Source of the DNA: Aggregatibacter kilianii
GTDB taxonomy: Bacteria > Pseudomonadota > Gammaproteobacteria > Enterobacterales > Pasteurellaceae
Direction of reading: 5' to 3'
Assembly (NCBI RefSeq): GCF_003129965.1
Contig: NZ_NRCJ01000006.1
Coordinates: 109,571 to 173,570, forward strand
DNA: 64,000 bases
Shown: piece by piece, positions 21,791 to 32,975 of the stretch
Numbering within the stretch: the first letter of the stretch is position 1
Layout of the letters: each line of letters opens with the position of its first letter
The notes under the pieces: model-generated
Seen by the model: only the letters and a program-made list of their open reading frames with translations
Database searches by the model: none
What the model was told of the DNA's origin: nothing
Position numbers and translations under genes: made by a program

Positions 21791-22531
21791 ATGTCAGTTG
21801 TCGGAAGAATCCACTCTTATGAATCCTGCGGAACCGTTGACGGGCCGGGGATTCGTTTTATCTTATTTATGCAAGGCTGTTTAATGCGTTGTAAGTATTG
21901 CCATAACCGCGATACTTGGGATTTGCACGGCGGCAAAGAAATTACCGTAGAAGAACTCATGAAAGAGGTGGTGACTTATCGCCACTTTATGAATGCTACC
22001 GGCGGCGGTGTGACTGCATCGGGCGGTGAGGCGATTTTGCAGGCGGAATTCGTACGCGATTGGTTCCGTGCCTGTAAAGCGGAGGGCATTCACACCTGCT
22101 TGGATACCAACGGATTCGTACGTCATTACGATCACATCATTGATGAACTCATTGATGTCACTGATTTAGTGTTGCTGGATTTAAAAGAGCTCAATGACAA
22201 AGTACACCAAAATCTTATCGGCGTGCCGAACAAACGCACTCTGGAATTTGCCAAGTATTTGCAAAAACGCAATCAGCCTGTATGGATTCGTTATGTGGTC
22301 GTACCCGGTTATACGGATTCAGACCACGACGTGCATCTGCTCGGACAATTTATTGAGGGCATGAACAATATCGAAAAAGTGGAGCTTCTGCCATACCACC
22401 GCTTGGGCGCCCACAAATGGGCGGCAATGGGCGAAAAATACGAATTGGAAGATGTCAAACCGCCGACAAAAGAATCCTTGGAGCACATTAAAGGTATTCT
22501 TGAAGGTTACGGTCACGTTGTGAAATATTAA
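21791..22531 (+). CDS. pflA: Pyruvate formate-lyase activating enzyme
   Basis: Radical SAM enzyme that makes the glycyl radical on PflB. The 246 residues carry the cluster motif [14 protein letters not shown] (CxxxCxxC) at about 30-43 and [11 protein letters not shown] for SAM binding. Start ATG 21791 gives [20 protein letters not shown], the typical N-terminus. Confidence 0.97.
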   Translation: MSVVGRIHSYESCGTVDGPGIRFILFMQGCLMRCKYCHNRDTWDLHGGKEITVEELMKEVVTYRHFMNATGGGVTASGGEAILQAEFVRDWFRACKAEGIHTCLDTNGFVRHYDHIIDELIDVTDLVLLDLKELNDKVHQNLIGVPNKRTLEFAKYLQKRNQPVWIRYVVVPGYTDSDHDVHLLGQFIEGMNNIEKVELLPYHRLGAHKWAAMGEKYELEDVKPPTKESLEHIKGILEGYGHVVKY

Positions 22532-22858
22532 TCAGGTAGGAAGGTATTTATCTTTTCTAAAAAACATTTTTAGACAACGGTTGCATTCAATTCACTCTTA
22601 CCTCACCGCTGGCGCGCGTTTCCTAACGCGTGCTTTTTTATGTCAATGTATTACAAGCACACGCTAGGAAGCGTGCGCTATCAAATGCCCGCCCGAATTT
22701 TGGTTTGATTTCACGGGCGGTCACAGGACCCGCCCTTACACAAAAACACCTAAAAAAAATGACCGCACTTTTCCCGTAAATAAACCGTCTTCCTCGTTTA
22801 CGCTGCCATAAAACCGCACTACAATAACCACTCAATCCCTTCTGTTTTAAGGAATCCC
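22532..22858. repeat. Structured intergenic repeat after pflA
   Basis: This 327-base gap has no gene. Arms 22612-22635 and 22655-22678 are inverted copies (20 of 24 match; two of the four differences leave G-U pairs) around a 19-base loop. A second GC-rich hairpin (GGGCGG at 22715-22720 against CCGCCC at 22730-22735) follows, with a related GCCCGCCCG at 22687-22695. This looks like a dispersed REP-like intergenic element. An uptake signal lies near 22765, and the exporter promoter should be at the right end. Confidence 0.65.
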
Positions 22859-23722
22859 ATGCGCTACATTCTCATCGCGCTATTTTTATGGAGCAGCTCT
22901 TTTGTTGCCGGTAAATATACTTACACCATGCTTGACCCGGTACTGATGGTGCAAATGCGTTTGTTGATTGCCGCCCTGATTGTGCTGCCCGTGTTTATTC
23001 GGGTTTGGAAACGTGTACCCAGAGAGGTTCGCCCGCAAGTCTGGTGGCTGGGTTTCTTTAATTATCCCGCGATTTTTTTATTGCAGTTTATCGGCTTAAG
23101 TCACACGTCCGCGTCCAGCGCTTCCACCATGTTGGGGCTGGAGCCTTTTCTGGTCGTGCTTATCGGGCATTTTTTCTTTGGTGATAAAGCCAAAACCCAC
23201 CATTGGATTTTCGGTTTAATTGCGTTCTTAGGTGTTGCATTATTAATCGCCGGAGGCGAGGAAACGGGCAATATCAGTCTATTCGGTTGTCTTTTGGTTC
23301 TGCTTGCCGGCGTTGTGTTCGCTTCTTGTCTGCGTTGGACGCAAAAAATCATCGTACAACTCACCGCGCAGGTTTATACCACCACCAGCATTGTGCTTGG
23401 CACCATTACCTGCATTCCGTTCACCTTATGGCTGACGCAAAGCTGGCAAATCCACTGGAATTGGCAGGGCGTCGCAGGCTTGTTGTATATCGGTATAGGT
23501 TGCAGCTGGCTGGCGTATTATTTATGGAACAAAGGCATTAACAGTGTGGATTCTAATCTCGCCGGCATTTTGGTGTCTTTGGAGCCGGTGTTTGCCATCA
23601 TCTTGGCGGTGTTATTACTGGGTGAGAATATCAGCCCGCTTTCTTGGTTGGGAATTTTGGCGGTAGTCAGCACTACCTTGATTTCCAGTGTCTATCCGCG
23701 CTTAGTGCGTCGCGCCGATTAG
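22859..23722 (+). CDS. EamA family (DMT superfamily) transporter
   Basis: The 287-residue protein has about ten hydrophobic helices as two EamA repeats (about 1-135 and 140-283), with the typical SSSFVAGKYT opening and LEPVFAIILAVLLLGE near the end. DMT members export amino acids, drugs or metabolites; the substrate cannot be told from sequence. It stands alone between the structured repeat and an uptake-signal terminator. Confidence 0.9.
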   Translation: MRYILIALFLWSSSFVAGKYTYTMLDPVLMVQMRLLIAALIVLPVFIRVWKRVPREVRPQVWWLGFFNYPAIFLLQFIGLSHTSASSASTMLGLEPFLVVLIGHFFFGDKAKTHHWIFGLIAFLGVALLIAGGEETGNISLFGCLLVLLAGVVFASCLRWTQKIIVQLTAQVYTTTSIVLGTITCIPFTLWLTQSWQIHWNWQGVAGLLYIGIGCSWLAYYLWNKGINSVDSNLAGILVSLEPVFAIILAVLLLGENISPLSWLGILAVVSTTLISSVYPRLVRRAD

Positions 23723-23742
23723 CCTTAAAAACGTTAAAAAAA

Positions 23743-23778
23743 CACCGCACTTTATGTTGCAGCGCATAAAGTGCGGTG
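23743..23778. terminator. Bidirectional terminator of inverted uptake signals
   Basis: CACCGCACTTTATG and its perfect complement form a 14-bp stem with an 8-base loop, followed by T5. It serves the DMT transporter and the convergent ftsP. Confidence 0.85.
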
Positions 23779-23794
23779 GTTTTTATCGGTGTTT

Positions 23795-25207
23795 TTACTG
23801 CACGATCATCAAGCCCATGCAGCCTTTATCCGCCAGCATTAAATCCGACGCGCCGAAAGTAAAGGGATAATTGTTGGAGGAGGTGTTTTCAAATTTCACC
23901 AAAAGCGTGACCGTGCCGTTAATCCAAACCGTGTCTTTCCACGCGATCTCGGCAGCTTCCAACGGCGTATCGTTGACAGATTCGACGATAAATTTCGCCC
24001 CGCGGACGGAAAATCCCACAGCGGAGGAGGCGGTCAGCGTCCAACGTTCCACGCTGTCTAATTTTGCAGAAATATCCAAACGGCGCGGGTCGAATCGATT
24101 TTTGTTGATGGTGGCGTTGTTCGTATCAATATGGAAACTGCGTTCCTGTTGTACTTGGGCGGATAACACACTTGGTGCATCCGTTTCAAATTGCCAGGTT
24201 TTTTCTTTCTGCTCAAAGGCGCCGGCTAGGCCGTCCGGGCGTAACTCTAAAATGGTGTTGTCAATCAACTCACCGTCCGAGCTGAAGAAATTGCCGATTT
24301 TATCGAAAAAGCCGCGTTTATGACCGGCAATTAAACTCACCGTTTCGCCGTTGTTTAAATCCACCAGAATTTCCACCCGTTCGCTTGGCGCGAGATGAAC
24401 GACATTGACTTTTTTGCCTTGTGGTAAGAAGCCGAGATCTTGCGCAATCAGCGTAAATTCCCGTTCGTCGTCAAAGCGAATTTCATAGGCGCGGGAAAGG
24501 GACGCGTTCAACAAGCGTAGTCGCACCAAACCGCGCGGCGCGGTTAAATAAGGCTCTTCCTGCCCGTTGACAAATAAACGGTCGCCGATCAGCGAGTTTT
24601 GATTTTGTTGGAACAATTGCGCCCCTTCGCCGTTGAGCTGCATATCCTGCAGAATCAGCGGAATATCATCCACGCCGTATTTCTGTGGCAATCCCAATTT
24701 TGCACTGTCTTTGTCTTCAATAATCCACAGCCCCACAAGCCCGCGATATGTTTGGTAGGCGGCGCTGGCAAGGGTACAGGCGTGATACCAACAAGTGGCG
24801 GGTGCTTGTGTAATCGGCACAATGGGCGCCCAGGTTTCGCCTTGTTGCAGATTTTTAGCGATGCCGCCCATGAGTTCGCCGGAAGCTTGCAAGCCCTGAA
24901 TGTTCATCGCGACAAATTGCGGTAAATTGTTTTTCCAGTTCAATTTTGCAAAATCGCCTTTTTTAATTTTGATGGTCGGTCCGAGGTAGGAACCGTTAAA
25001 TCCCCAAACTTCCGTGCGTTTACCCGCCAATAGAGGCGTTTGGGTATTTTGCATATTGAGGAAAATCGGCTTGCCGCGACGGGTTTCAAATAACGGCGGC
25101 ACGTACAGCGGCGGGTTGGTTGCCGCCAGTAAAGGCGCCGGCACGGTAAAAAGTGCGGTGGAAAATAAAGTTGTTTTTAATAATTGGCGACGGGAACAGG
25201 ATTTCAT
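23795..25207 (-). CDS. ftsP: Cell division protein FtsP (SufI)
   Basis: Periplasmic multicopper-oxidase-fold protein that protects the divisome under stress. From ATG 25207 it has 470 residues. The N-terminus has a Tat signal ([16 protein letters not shown]... ending near APLLAA). Three cupredoxin domains follow, but the copper-ligand HCH motifs of true oxidases are not present (for example [10 protein letters not shown] holds only part), as is normal for FtsP. The longer ORF start at 25252 adds 15 residues inside plsC. It sits seven bases after plsC, an arrangement (plsC-sufI) also known from E. coli. Confidence 0.92.
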   Translation of the reverse strand: MKSCSRRQLLKTTLFSTALFTVPAPLLAATNPPLYVPPLFETRRGKPIFLNMQNTQTPLLAGKRTEVWGFNGSYLGPTIKIKKGDFAKLNWKNNLPQFVAMNIQGLQASGELMGGIAKNLQQGETWAPIVPITQAPATCWYHACTLASAAYQTYRGLVGLWIIEDKDSAKLGLPQKYGVDDIPLILQDMQLNGEGAQLFQQNQNSLIGDRLFVNGQEEPYLTAPRGLVRLRLLNASLSRAYEIRFDDEREFTLIAQDLGFLPQGKKVNVVHLAPSERVEILVDLNNGETVSLIAGHKRGFFDKIGNFFSSDGELIDNTILELRPDGLAGAFEQKEKTWQFETDAPSVLSAQVQQERSFHIDTNNATINKNRFDPRRLDISAKLDSVERWTLTASSAVGFSVRGAKFIVESVNDTPLEAAEIAWKDTVWINGTVTLLVKFENTSSNNYPFTFGASDLMLADKGCMGLMIVQ

Positions 25208-25214
25208 TTGCGTA

Positions 25215-25958
25215 TTAGCCTGCTGATGAATGAGTTGGCGCGGATTGGGCAATTTCCTGATCGAGTTCGGTAATGCGCTTTTGCATCACATCGTGGCAAT
25301 ATTCCGCGAGCTCGCGTACATTTTCGCGCGTGTAGCCGGAAACATCGATAGGTTCCAACATTTCACAAATCACCTTGCCGTTATCCCAACGGTTCAAATC
25401 AATTTTATTATGGGTGGTGGAGCAGACCACCGGCACGACAGGCACGCCGGCGGCAATGGCAGCATGGAATGCGCCGGTTTTGAAAGGCAGTAAGCCGCGC
25501 CCGCGACTGCGTGTGCCTTCCGGGAACATCCAAATAGATAAGTTATCGTTGTTAATGCGGCGTGCCAATTCGGTCATGGTGTTATGGGCTTTGGAACGAT
25601 TGTCGCGATCCAAGAAAATATTGCCTGTCGCCCAATATAAAATGCCGAAAAACGGCACCCAAATCAGGCTTTTTTTGCCGACGCTCACGGTGCGCGGCAT
25701 CACCATGTAAGAAATTGTCACCATGTCATAGTTGTTTTGGTGGTTGCCGATGTAAATGCAACGTCCGATTTTATCCGCATTCGGCGGGTAGCGGTGTTCT
25801 ACTTTTAAACCGAATAATGGATGTAACCGACCGAACCAACGGGCGAAAATGCCCACATTACTCGGATTGCGAAAACGGATGAAAGAATAAAGCGTGCCGA
25901 AGACACAAATAAGAATACAACAAATCACAATAATGAAAATTCTGGCGATTTTTAACAT
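25215..25958 (-). CDS. plsC: 1-acyl-sn-glycerol-3-phosphate acyltransferase
   Basis: Acylates lysophosphatidic acid to phosphatidic acid in phospholipid synthesis at the inner membrane. The 247-residue form from ATG 25958 matches E. coli length and has AAGGGGC upstream; the ATG at 26072 would add 38 residues running into the lpxH promoter region. The catalytic HX4D motif is NHQNNYD, and the substrate motif is [11 protein letters not shown]. One hydrophobic N-terminal helix (about 5-24). Confidence 0.95.
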   Translation of the reverse strand: MLKIARIFIIVICCILICVFGTLYSFIRFRNPSNVGIFARWFGRLHPLFGLKVEHRYPPNADKIGRCIYIGNHQNNYDMVTISYMVMPRTVSVGKKSLIWVPFFGILYWATGNIFLDRDNRSKAHNTMTELARRINNDNLSIWMFPEGTRSRGRGLLPFKTGAFHAAIAAGVPVVPVVCSTTHNKIDLNRWDNGKVICEMLEPIDVSGYTRENVRELAEYCHDVMQKRITELDQEIAQSAPTHSSAG

Positions 25959-26066
25959 GATAAAGCCCCTTAAAAATTTGCCTAAGTATAGCGAAATTAA
26001 CCCATTAAGTGTATTAATAACTGCCAAATGTGCTAATCTAAGCGAAATTTTTTTAATTGAATTCTT

Positions 26067-26810
26067 ATGCAAAAAACCTATTTCATTGCGGATTTACATC
26101 TTAGCGAAAATCGACCGCACTTATTGGCGCTTTTTCGCCAGTTTATGCAGGAACTGGCGCCTCAGGCGGAAAAGCTCTATATTTTAGGCGATTTATTTGA
26201 TTTTTGGATTGGCGATGATGAACAATCCCCGTTAATCGCCGATGTTCAGCAATTAATAAAAAACCTGACGGCACAAGGCGTGCAATGCTATTTTCAACAT
26301 GGTAATCGGGATTTTTTAATCGGCAAAAAATTTGCCGCCGCCTGCGGATTAACGCTATTGCCGACCTATCAGGTGATTGATTTATACGGCGTGTCTACGC
26401 TTTTATGCCATGGCGACACCCTTTGCGTGGATGATGTGAAATACCAACAATACCGCAAAAAAGTACATCAAAAATGGCGTCAATGGCTGTTCCTGCATTT
26501 GCCGTTAAAAGTGCGGTTAAAAATCGCAGAGAAAATTCGGGCGAAAAGCCGTCGGGATAAACAAACGAAACCGACGGAAATTATGGACGTAAATGCGGAT
26601 TTTGTGCAGCAAACCTTCGCGAAATTTCAGGTGGCACAAATCATTCACGGGCACACGCACCGTCAAAAACACCATGAAATTTCACCGCACTTTGCGCCTA
26701 TTTTGCACCGCATCGTACTCGGTGATTGGGGGGAAGCCTCTTCGATTTTGGAAGTGACGCCTTATTCCATTCGATTTATTAATGATACGCTTAGGAGGGA
26801 ACATGGCTGA
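26067..26810 (+). CDS. lpxH: UDP-2,3-diacylglucosamine diphosphatase
   Basis: Mn-dependent calcineurin-like hydrolase making lipid X in lipid A synthesis. The 247 residues show the metallophosphoesterase blocks [28 protein letters not shown] and HGHTHR. It diverges from plsC, and its end overlaps the next gene by eight bases. Confidence 0.95.
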   Translation: MQKTYFIADLHLSENRPHLLALFRQFMQELAPQAEKLYILGDLFDFWIGDDEQSPLIADVQQLIKNLTAQGVQCYFQHGNRDFLIGKKFAAACGLTLLPTYQVIDLYGVSTLLCHGDTLCVDDVKYQQYRKKVHQKWRQWLFLHLPLKVRLKIAEKIRAKSRRDKQTKPTEIMDVNADFVQQTFAKFQVAQIIHGHTHRQKHHEISPHFAPILHRIVLGDWGEASSILEVTPYSIRFINDTLRREHG

Positions 26811-27309
26811 TCCGCATATTAAATCGCCCATGGACGTTTGGGATTACGCGACGGTTGTTATCTATCGCTCGGGATTTTGCCTTGCTGCCCCGATGTTGTT
26901 GATACTACCTTGGTATCCTGAAACGGCGCACATCGGCCTATTAATCGTAGCCACCTTGTGTGCCGCCTGCGTGCACTTGTATATGAAAAATTTTCGCTAT
27001 ATTTTTCAGTTTGCCATGTGGTTGGGGTTGTTGTGCCAAATTCTGGGTTTTCCTCAGCTTGCGTTGGGCGCGTCGTTTTTGGTGCTGGGCGGGTTAAGTT
27101 ATAAAGAATATTTTTGTTTCCGTGTGTTTGCGCTCAATCTGCAACCTCTGTTTTTTGCGATGTTGTGGTTCGCGTTGTTGTTTCATCTCACATGGCTAAG
27201 CACTTTACTGTCTATTGTTACAGGCATTTTAATTCTATTATTAAGTATTCAAAAATGGCGTATGCCGTTACATTTTGATATCGGCGATAAAAGCAAATAT
27301 CAAATTTAA
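26803..27309 (+). CDS. DUF2301-type inner membrane protein
   Basis: A 168-residue protein with about five to six hydrophobic helices between about 25 and 155, opening [21 protein letters not shown], which resembles the DUF2301 (YobD-like) family; the function is unknown. I use ATG 26803 because GGAGGG lies seven bases upstream; the ORF opening at 26782 adds seven residues. The eight-base overlap with lpxH suggests coupling. Confidence 0.85.
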   Translation: MADPHIKSPMDVWDYATVVIYRSGFCLAAPMLLILPWYPETAHIGLLIVATLCAACVHLYMKNFRYIFQFAMWLGLLCQILGFPQLALGASFLVLGGLSYKEYFCFRVFALNLQPLFFAMLWFALLFHLTWLSTLLSIVTGILILLLSIQKWRMPLHFDIGDKSKYQI

Positions 27310-27364
27310 TTTTTTCTCTTACAAATAAAAATTAAGGTAACCAATAAACGGAGTTGTAACTCAT

Positions 27365-28042
27365 ATGAATAAGATACAAAAAAGATATTTTATTGGATTG
27401 ACTCACTTTTTGGGCAATGTTCTCGGCCCGAAATATGAAGTGGTGTTCCATTCCTTTGATAAAAATAAAGCTTCCATGGAAGCCATCGTGAATAGCCATG
27501 TGAGCGGCAGAAACCTTTCTTCGCCGCTCAGTTCCTTCGCCTCGAATATGTTGCAGGAAAAAGTCTATTTAGATAAAGATTTTATCTTTAATTACAAAGC
27601 CGTTGCGGATTCCGACAAGATGATTCGCGGCTCCACGTTTTTTATTAAAAACGGCAAGCGATTAGAAGGGATTTTGTGTATTAACCATGATACCTCCGAG
27701 TTGATGGATGCCATGTCGAAATTAATTTCATTGGAAAATCTGGGAAATTTTATCAATGTGTTAGGTTTTGATCCTTCATTGGATAAAAACGAAACGGAGG
27801 AAATTACCAGCAAAGAAAAATTGGAACATTCCCTTGAGGATATCCTCTCGGAATACCTCGATCCTAATTTATTAAATTCCGGTAAAAGCCTGAGTATAAG
27901 ACAAAGGGAAAATTCAGTGAGAATATTATTTGAGAAAGGGGTATTTAATCTGAAAGGGGCCATTCCGATTGTGGCAAAATATTTAAGAATCTCCGTGCCA
28001 AGCGTTTATCGCTATTTAAAATTAGTCCAAGAAAAAGAATAA
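27365..28042 (+). CDS. YheO-like PAS/HTH transcriptional regulator
   Basis: A 225-residue DNA-binding protein. The N-terminal half (about 8-115) is a YheO-type PAS-like domain (FHSFDKNKASMEAIVNSHVSGR, then GILCINHDTS). The C-terminal half (about 165-222) is a helix-turn-helix with RQRENSVRILFEKGVFNLKGA and VAKYLRISVPSVYRYLK. The family includes YheO and DauR, which sense small metabolites. It is convergent with the permease of the tpl module, so it is a good candidate regulator for it; that is inference. AT-richer than the genes to its left. Confidence 0.87.
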   Translation: MNKIQKRYFIGLTHFLGNVLGPKYEVVFHSFDKNKASMEAIVNSHVSGRNLSSPLSSFASNMLQEKVYLDKDFIFNYKAVADSDKMIRGSTFFIKNGKRLEGILCINHDTSELMDAMSKLISLENLGNFINVLGFDPSLDKNETEEITSKEKLEHSLEDILSEYLDPNLLNSGKSLSIRQRENSVRILFEKGVFNLKGAIPIVAKYLRISVPSVYRYLKLVQEKE

Positions 28043-28045
28043 AAA

Positions 28046-28079
28046 AATTGACATTCTAAGTGCGGTTAGAATGTCAATT
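28046..28079. terminator. Bidirectional terminator with an uptake signal in its loop
   Basis: A 14-bp perfect stem AATTGACATTCTAA with its complement around loop GTGCGG. The uptake core AAGTGCGGT (28058-28066) spans the loop. It is followed by T5 and sits between the convergent regulator and permease. Confidence 0.85.
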
Positions 28080-28101
28080 GTTTTTATGAGGCAGTATTTT
28101 A

Positions 28102-29316
28102 TCAGCCGACGACAACCGGCAAGTAGCCGAGTTTGATCAGGAACGGAATGCTCACGATGATGATACCTAAAATCGAGACGAACAATAATAATCCTGGGCC
28201 GCCGGGTACGCGATAGGGTAAATTCGGGTGTCGTTGACGGGCTTTCCACACCAATGCGGCCGGCAAGACTACCGCATAGAATGCAAACATTTGTCCGGCA
28301 TAGCCTAACGCTAAGATGAAACCTTCAGGGTAGAAGAATGCGAACAATAACGGCGGGAAGAATGTGAGCACGCCGAGACAAGGTCTGTTGGCATCAATAT
28401 TGAAGGCGCGTTTGAGCAGGTCTTCAATACATTCAAACAAGCCTAATGCAACGCCGAGGAATGACGTAATCAAGGCGAGGGCGGAGAACAGTTTCACTAC
28501 GCCTGCAATCATGTTGCTGCCGGTAATGACTTTTACCGCTTCCACTAAGCCATTTAAGGTCGGATCCTGATTTAAAATTTCTAAAAAGCGGGTTTGAGTT
28601 AATACACCGTGAGTGGAAAATTGCCACAAAATATACCCGATGAGCGTAATTGCCGAACCGGCAATAATGGAAATTCGCAACGCTTTAACATTACCTTCTA
28701 AGTATTTGTTTAAACTTGGAATAGAACCGTGAAAGCCAAACGCAGTAAAAAAGACCGGGCTGGCGGAAATCAGTAAAGCGTTATCTATGGGCATTGCCAT
28801 GAGATTATCTACATGAATTTCCGGAATCATTAACCCAAGGGCAACGAATAAGGCGGCGATCATGGTGAAAAATAAAATACGATTTAAGCCGTCAACAATT
28901 TTGGTTCCGATAACGATAAACATGCCGAAAAAGACGGTGAAGAGTAGGATGGATCCTTTCATTTTGAGATCCGGAGTCGCAAAGTCCGGCAACGTTGAAG
29001 CCAGTATGGAGCCACCACCGGTGACATAAGCGGAGAGCAACGCATACAGGAAAACCATGAGTACGGTGGTTGCCACAACCCGTCCCGCTCTGCCGAAATA
29101 TTGTGCCGCCAAGGTGCCTATACCCGCGTCGTATTCCGCCGTTTGATACACTTCTACGAAAAGCAGTGCGCTATAAGTCAGCAATACCCATAAAACGCAA
29201 AGTAAAACCACCGTAAATGTGAAGCCGATACCCGCCGATGTCAGTGGCATGGCAAGCATCCCCGCGCCGATCATCGTCCCCGATGTAATCAGCGTACTGC
29301 CTAATGTTTTGTTCAT
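28102..29316 (-). CDS. tyrP: Aromatic amino acid permease (TyrP/TutB type)
   Basis: Proton-driven tyrosine/tryptophan importer of the ArAAP family. The 404 residues have about eleven membrane helices and the family opening GSTLITSGTMIGAGMLAMP (about 6-24), with AFGFHGSIPSL near 195 and LGLFECIEDLLKR. It lies directly downstream of tyrosine phenol-lyase on the same strand, the same pairing as tpl-tutB in Erwinia herbicola and Citrobacter, so tyrosine is the likely substrate. The 161-base gap holds a hairpin that could lower its transcription relative to tpl. Confidence 0.9.
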   Translation of the reverse strand: MNKTLGSTLITSGTMIGAGMLAMPLTSAGIGFTFTVVLLCVLWVLLTYSALLFVEVYQTAEYDAGIGTLAAQYFGRAGRVVATTVLMVFLYALLSAYVTGGGSILASTLPDFATPDLKMKGSILLFTVFFGMFIVIGTKIVDGLNRILFFTMIAALFVALGLMIPEIHVDNLMAMPIDNALLISASPVFFTAFGFHGSIPSLNKYLEGNVKALRISIIAGSAITLIGYILWQFSTHGVLTQTRFLEILNQDPTLNGLVEAVKVITGSNMIAGVVKLFSALALITSFLGVALGLFECIEDLLKRAFNIDANRPCLGVLTFFPPLLFAFFYPEGFILALGYAGQMFAFYAVVLPAALVWKARQRHPNLPYRVPGGPGLLLFVSILGIIIVSIPFLIKLGYLPVVVG

Positions 29317-29440
29317 GAGTTTTCTCCTTTCTTATGTTCGTAGAAAGGCTAGTCACTTCCTTATCTGACAATACATCAAACTACAATGTCACTAGAATGT
29401 TTTCGCATTTTTTCCATTAAAATTCCGATTGGATATAAGA

Positions 29441-29470
29441 AACCCTTACTTCGTTTCCGAAGTAAGGGTT
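29441..29470 (-). terminator. Hairpin between tpl and the permease
   Basis: A 13-bp perfect stem AACCCTTACTTCG/CGAAGTAAGGGTT with a four-base loop, just past the tpl stop. On the minus strand the following sequence, TTTCTTATA, is only moderately T-rich, so partial termination is likely. Confidence 0.75.
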
Positions 29471-29477
29471 GATATGA

Positions 29478-31140
<1,663 letters not shown>

Positions 31141-31163
31141 AATAGCCCCGTTTTGGGGCTATT
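31141..31163 (-). terminator. Rho-independent terminator after efp
   Basis: Stem AATAGCCCC/GGGGCTATT around a five-base loop, 25 bases past the efp stop on the minus strand, followed by a T-rich tract. Confidence 0.8.
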
Positions 31164-31187
31164 GTTATGAAATGAGAATGGTAAATT

Positions 31188-31754
31188 TTACTTCACACGA
31201 GAAACATATTCGCCGGAGCGGGTATCTACACGAATCACTTCGCCGATTTGAACGAATAACGGCACTTTCACCACAGCGCCGGTGCTTAAGGTTGCCGGTT
31301 TACCGCCGGTACCTGCGGTGTCACCTTTCAGACCCGGGTCAGTGTCAACGATTTCTAATTCTACGAAGTTCGGTGGGGTCACGGTAATTGGCGCGCCGTT
31401 CCATAAGGTCACGATACAATCTGCTTGGTCTAACAACCACTTTTCGGCATCGCCCACGGCTTTCGCGTCAGCGGAATATTGTTCGAATGTTTCCGGGTGC
31501 ATGAAATACCAGAAGGCATCGTCTCTGTAAGAATAGGTTAAGTTTAAGTCCATTACATCAGCGGCTTCAACGGAAGTCCCGGATTTGAAGTTTACATCCA
31601 AGACTTTGCCGGAAATTAATTTACGAATACGGGTGCGGGTGAACGCTTGACCTTTGCCGGGTTTAACGAATTCATTTTCAACGATGACGCAAGGCTCGCC
31701 GTCTTGCATAAATTTTAGACCTGGTTTGAAATCACTGGTAGTATATGTAGCCAT
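31188..31754 (-). CDS. efp: Elongation factor P
   Basis: EF-P relieves ribosome stalling at polyproline runs. The 188 residues have the KOW-like N-domain and two OB domains. The modified lysine lies in the loop VKPGKGQAF (about residue 34), the site for beta-lysylation by EpmA/EpmB. EpmB is the divergent neighbour, 32 bases away. Confidence 0.97.
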   Translation of the reverse strand: MATYTTSDFKPGLKFMQDGEPCVIVENEFVKPGKGQAFTRTRIRKLISGKVLDVNFKSGTSVEAADVMDLNLTYSYRDDAFWYFMHPETFEQYSADAKAVGDAEKWLLDQADCIVTLWNGAPITVTPPNFVELEIVDTDPGLKGDTAGTGGKPATLSTGAVVKVPLFVQIGEVIRVDTRSGEYVSRVK

Positions 31755-31786
31755 ATTATCCTCAAGAAAAAGATTGTTTTTTAAAA

Positions 31787-32806
31787 GTGGCTATTCTACA
31801 TCAAAACATCTCGATTAGAGAAGAACAAAGTTGGTTGGAACACCTTGCAAAAGGCATTTCCGACCCAAAAATCTTATTACAACATCTGGAACTCCCTCTC
31901 GAACCGTTCAAACAAGACGTTGAAGCCCGTAAATTATTCGCCATGCGTGTGCCTTTGCCTTTTGTGGCAAAAATGGAAAAAGGTAATCCGCGCGATCCCT
32001 TATTTTTACAAGTCATGTCAGATGTGGATGAATTCTTACAGGCAGAAGGATTCAGCAAAGATCCGCTGGAGGAACAAGGCGATAAAAACGTTGTCCCCAA
32101 CATTCTGCATAAATACCGGAATCGTTTATTATTTTTGGTTAAAGGCGGTTGTGCGGTGAATTGCCGCTATTGTTTTCGTCGTCATTTTCCTTACGAAGAA
32201 AATAAGGGCAATAAACAAAATTGGCAAAACGCTTTACGCTATATTGCCGATCACCCTGAAATTGAGGAAGTCATTCTTTCCGGCGGTGATCCGCTGATGG
32301 CAAAAGACCACGAGCTCGAGTGGCTGATAAAACACCTGGAAAATCTACCGCACTTAAAGCGTCTGCGTATCCATTCACGCCTGCCGGTAGTGATCCCACA
32401 GCGCATAACCGATGATCTTTGCCGTATTCTGATGCAAACCCGGTTGCAAAAGATTCTGGTCACGCACGTGAATCATGCCAATGAAATTGATGAAGATTTT
32501 TCCAATGCCATGGATAAATTAAGAAATTGCGGTGTCGTATTATTAAACCAATCGGTTTTACTGAAAAACGTGAATGACGATGCCCATATTCTGAAAGCGT
32601 TAAGTGACCGTTTATTTTCGGTGGGGATTCTGCCTTATTATTTGTTTCTGCTCGATAAGGTGGAGGGCGCGGCGCATTTTTATTTGGACGATGCGCAAGC
32701 CTTAAGAATCTACAAACAATTACAAACTATGACCTCCGGTTATTTGGTGCCGAAGCTTGCCCGTGAAATTGGTTGTGAGCCAAATAAAACCTTGTATGTG
32801 CCCTGA
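31787..32806 (+). CDS. epmB: EF-P beta-lysylation protein EpmB (lysine 2,3-aminomutase)
   Basis: Radical SAM/PLP enzyme that makes (R)-beta-lysine for EF-P modification. The 339 residues have the cluster motif [15 protein letters not shown] (about 121-135), SGGDPLM for SAM, and the PLP-binding region near the C-terminus. The only well-placed start is GTG at 31787, giving [16 protein letters not shown]; no Shine-Dalgarno is evident, so the exact start is somewhat uncertain. Confidence 0.93.
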   Translation: MAILHQNISIREEQSWLEHLAKGISDPKILLQHLELPLEPFKQDVEARKLFAMRVPLPFVAKMEKGNPRDPLFLQVMSDVDEFLQAEGFSKDPLEEQGDKNVVPNILHKYRNRLLFLVKGGCAVNCRYCFRRHFPYEENKGNKQNWQNALRYIADHPEIEEVILSGGDPLMAKDHELEWLIKHLENLPHLKRLRIHSRLPVVIPQRITDDLCRILMQTRLQKILVTHVNHANEIDEDFSNAMDKLRNCGVVLLNQSVLLKNVNDDAHILKALSDRLFSVGILPYYLFLLDKVEGAAHFYLDDAQALRIYKQLQTMTSGYLVPKLAREIGCEPNKTLYVP

Positions 32807-32975
32807 TATTCCGATACCAAAAAAGTGAAAGATGTTTTAGAATAGGCGCGATTTTTTACTTATCAATTTATGTCGTGGCTTATTCGCTTCCTGTGTGAAT
32901 CCGTAGTGTGAAAAACGCAGGAAAAAACCACCGCACTTTTACGGCATATCAGCATTATTTAATCAGAGGTATATT

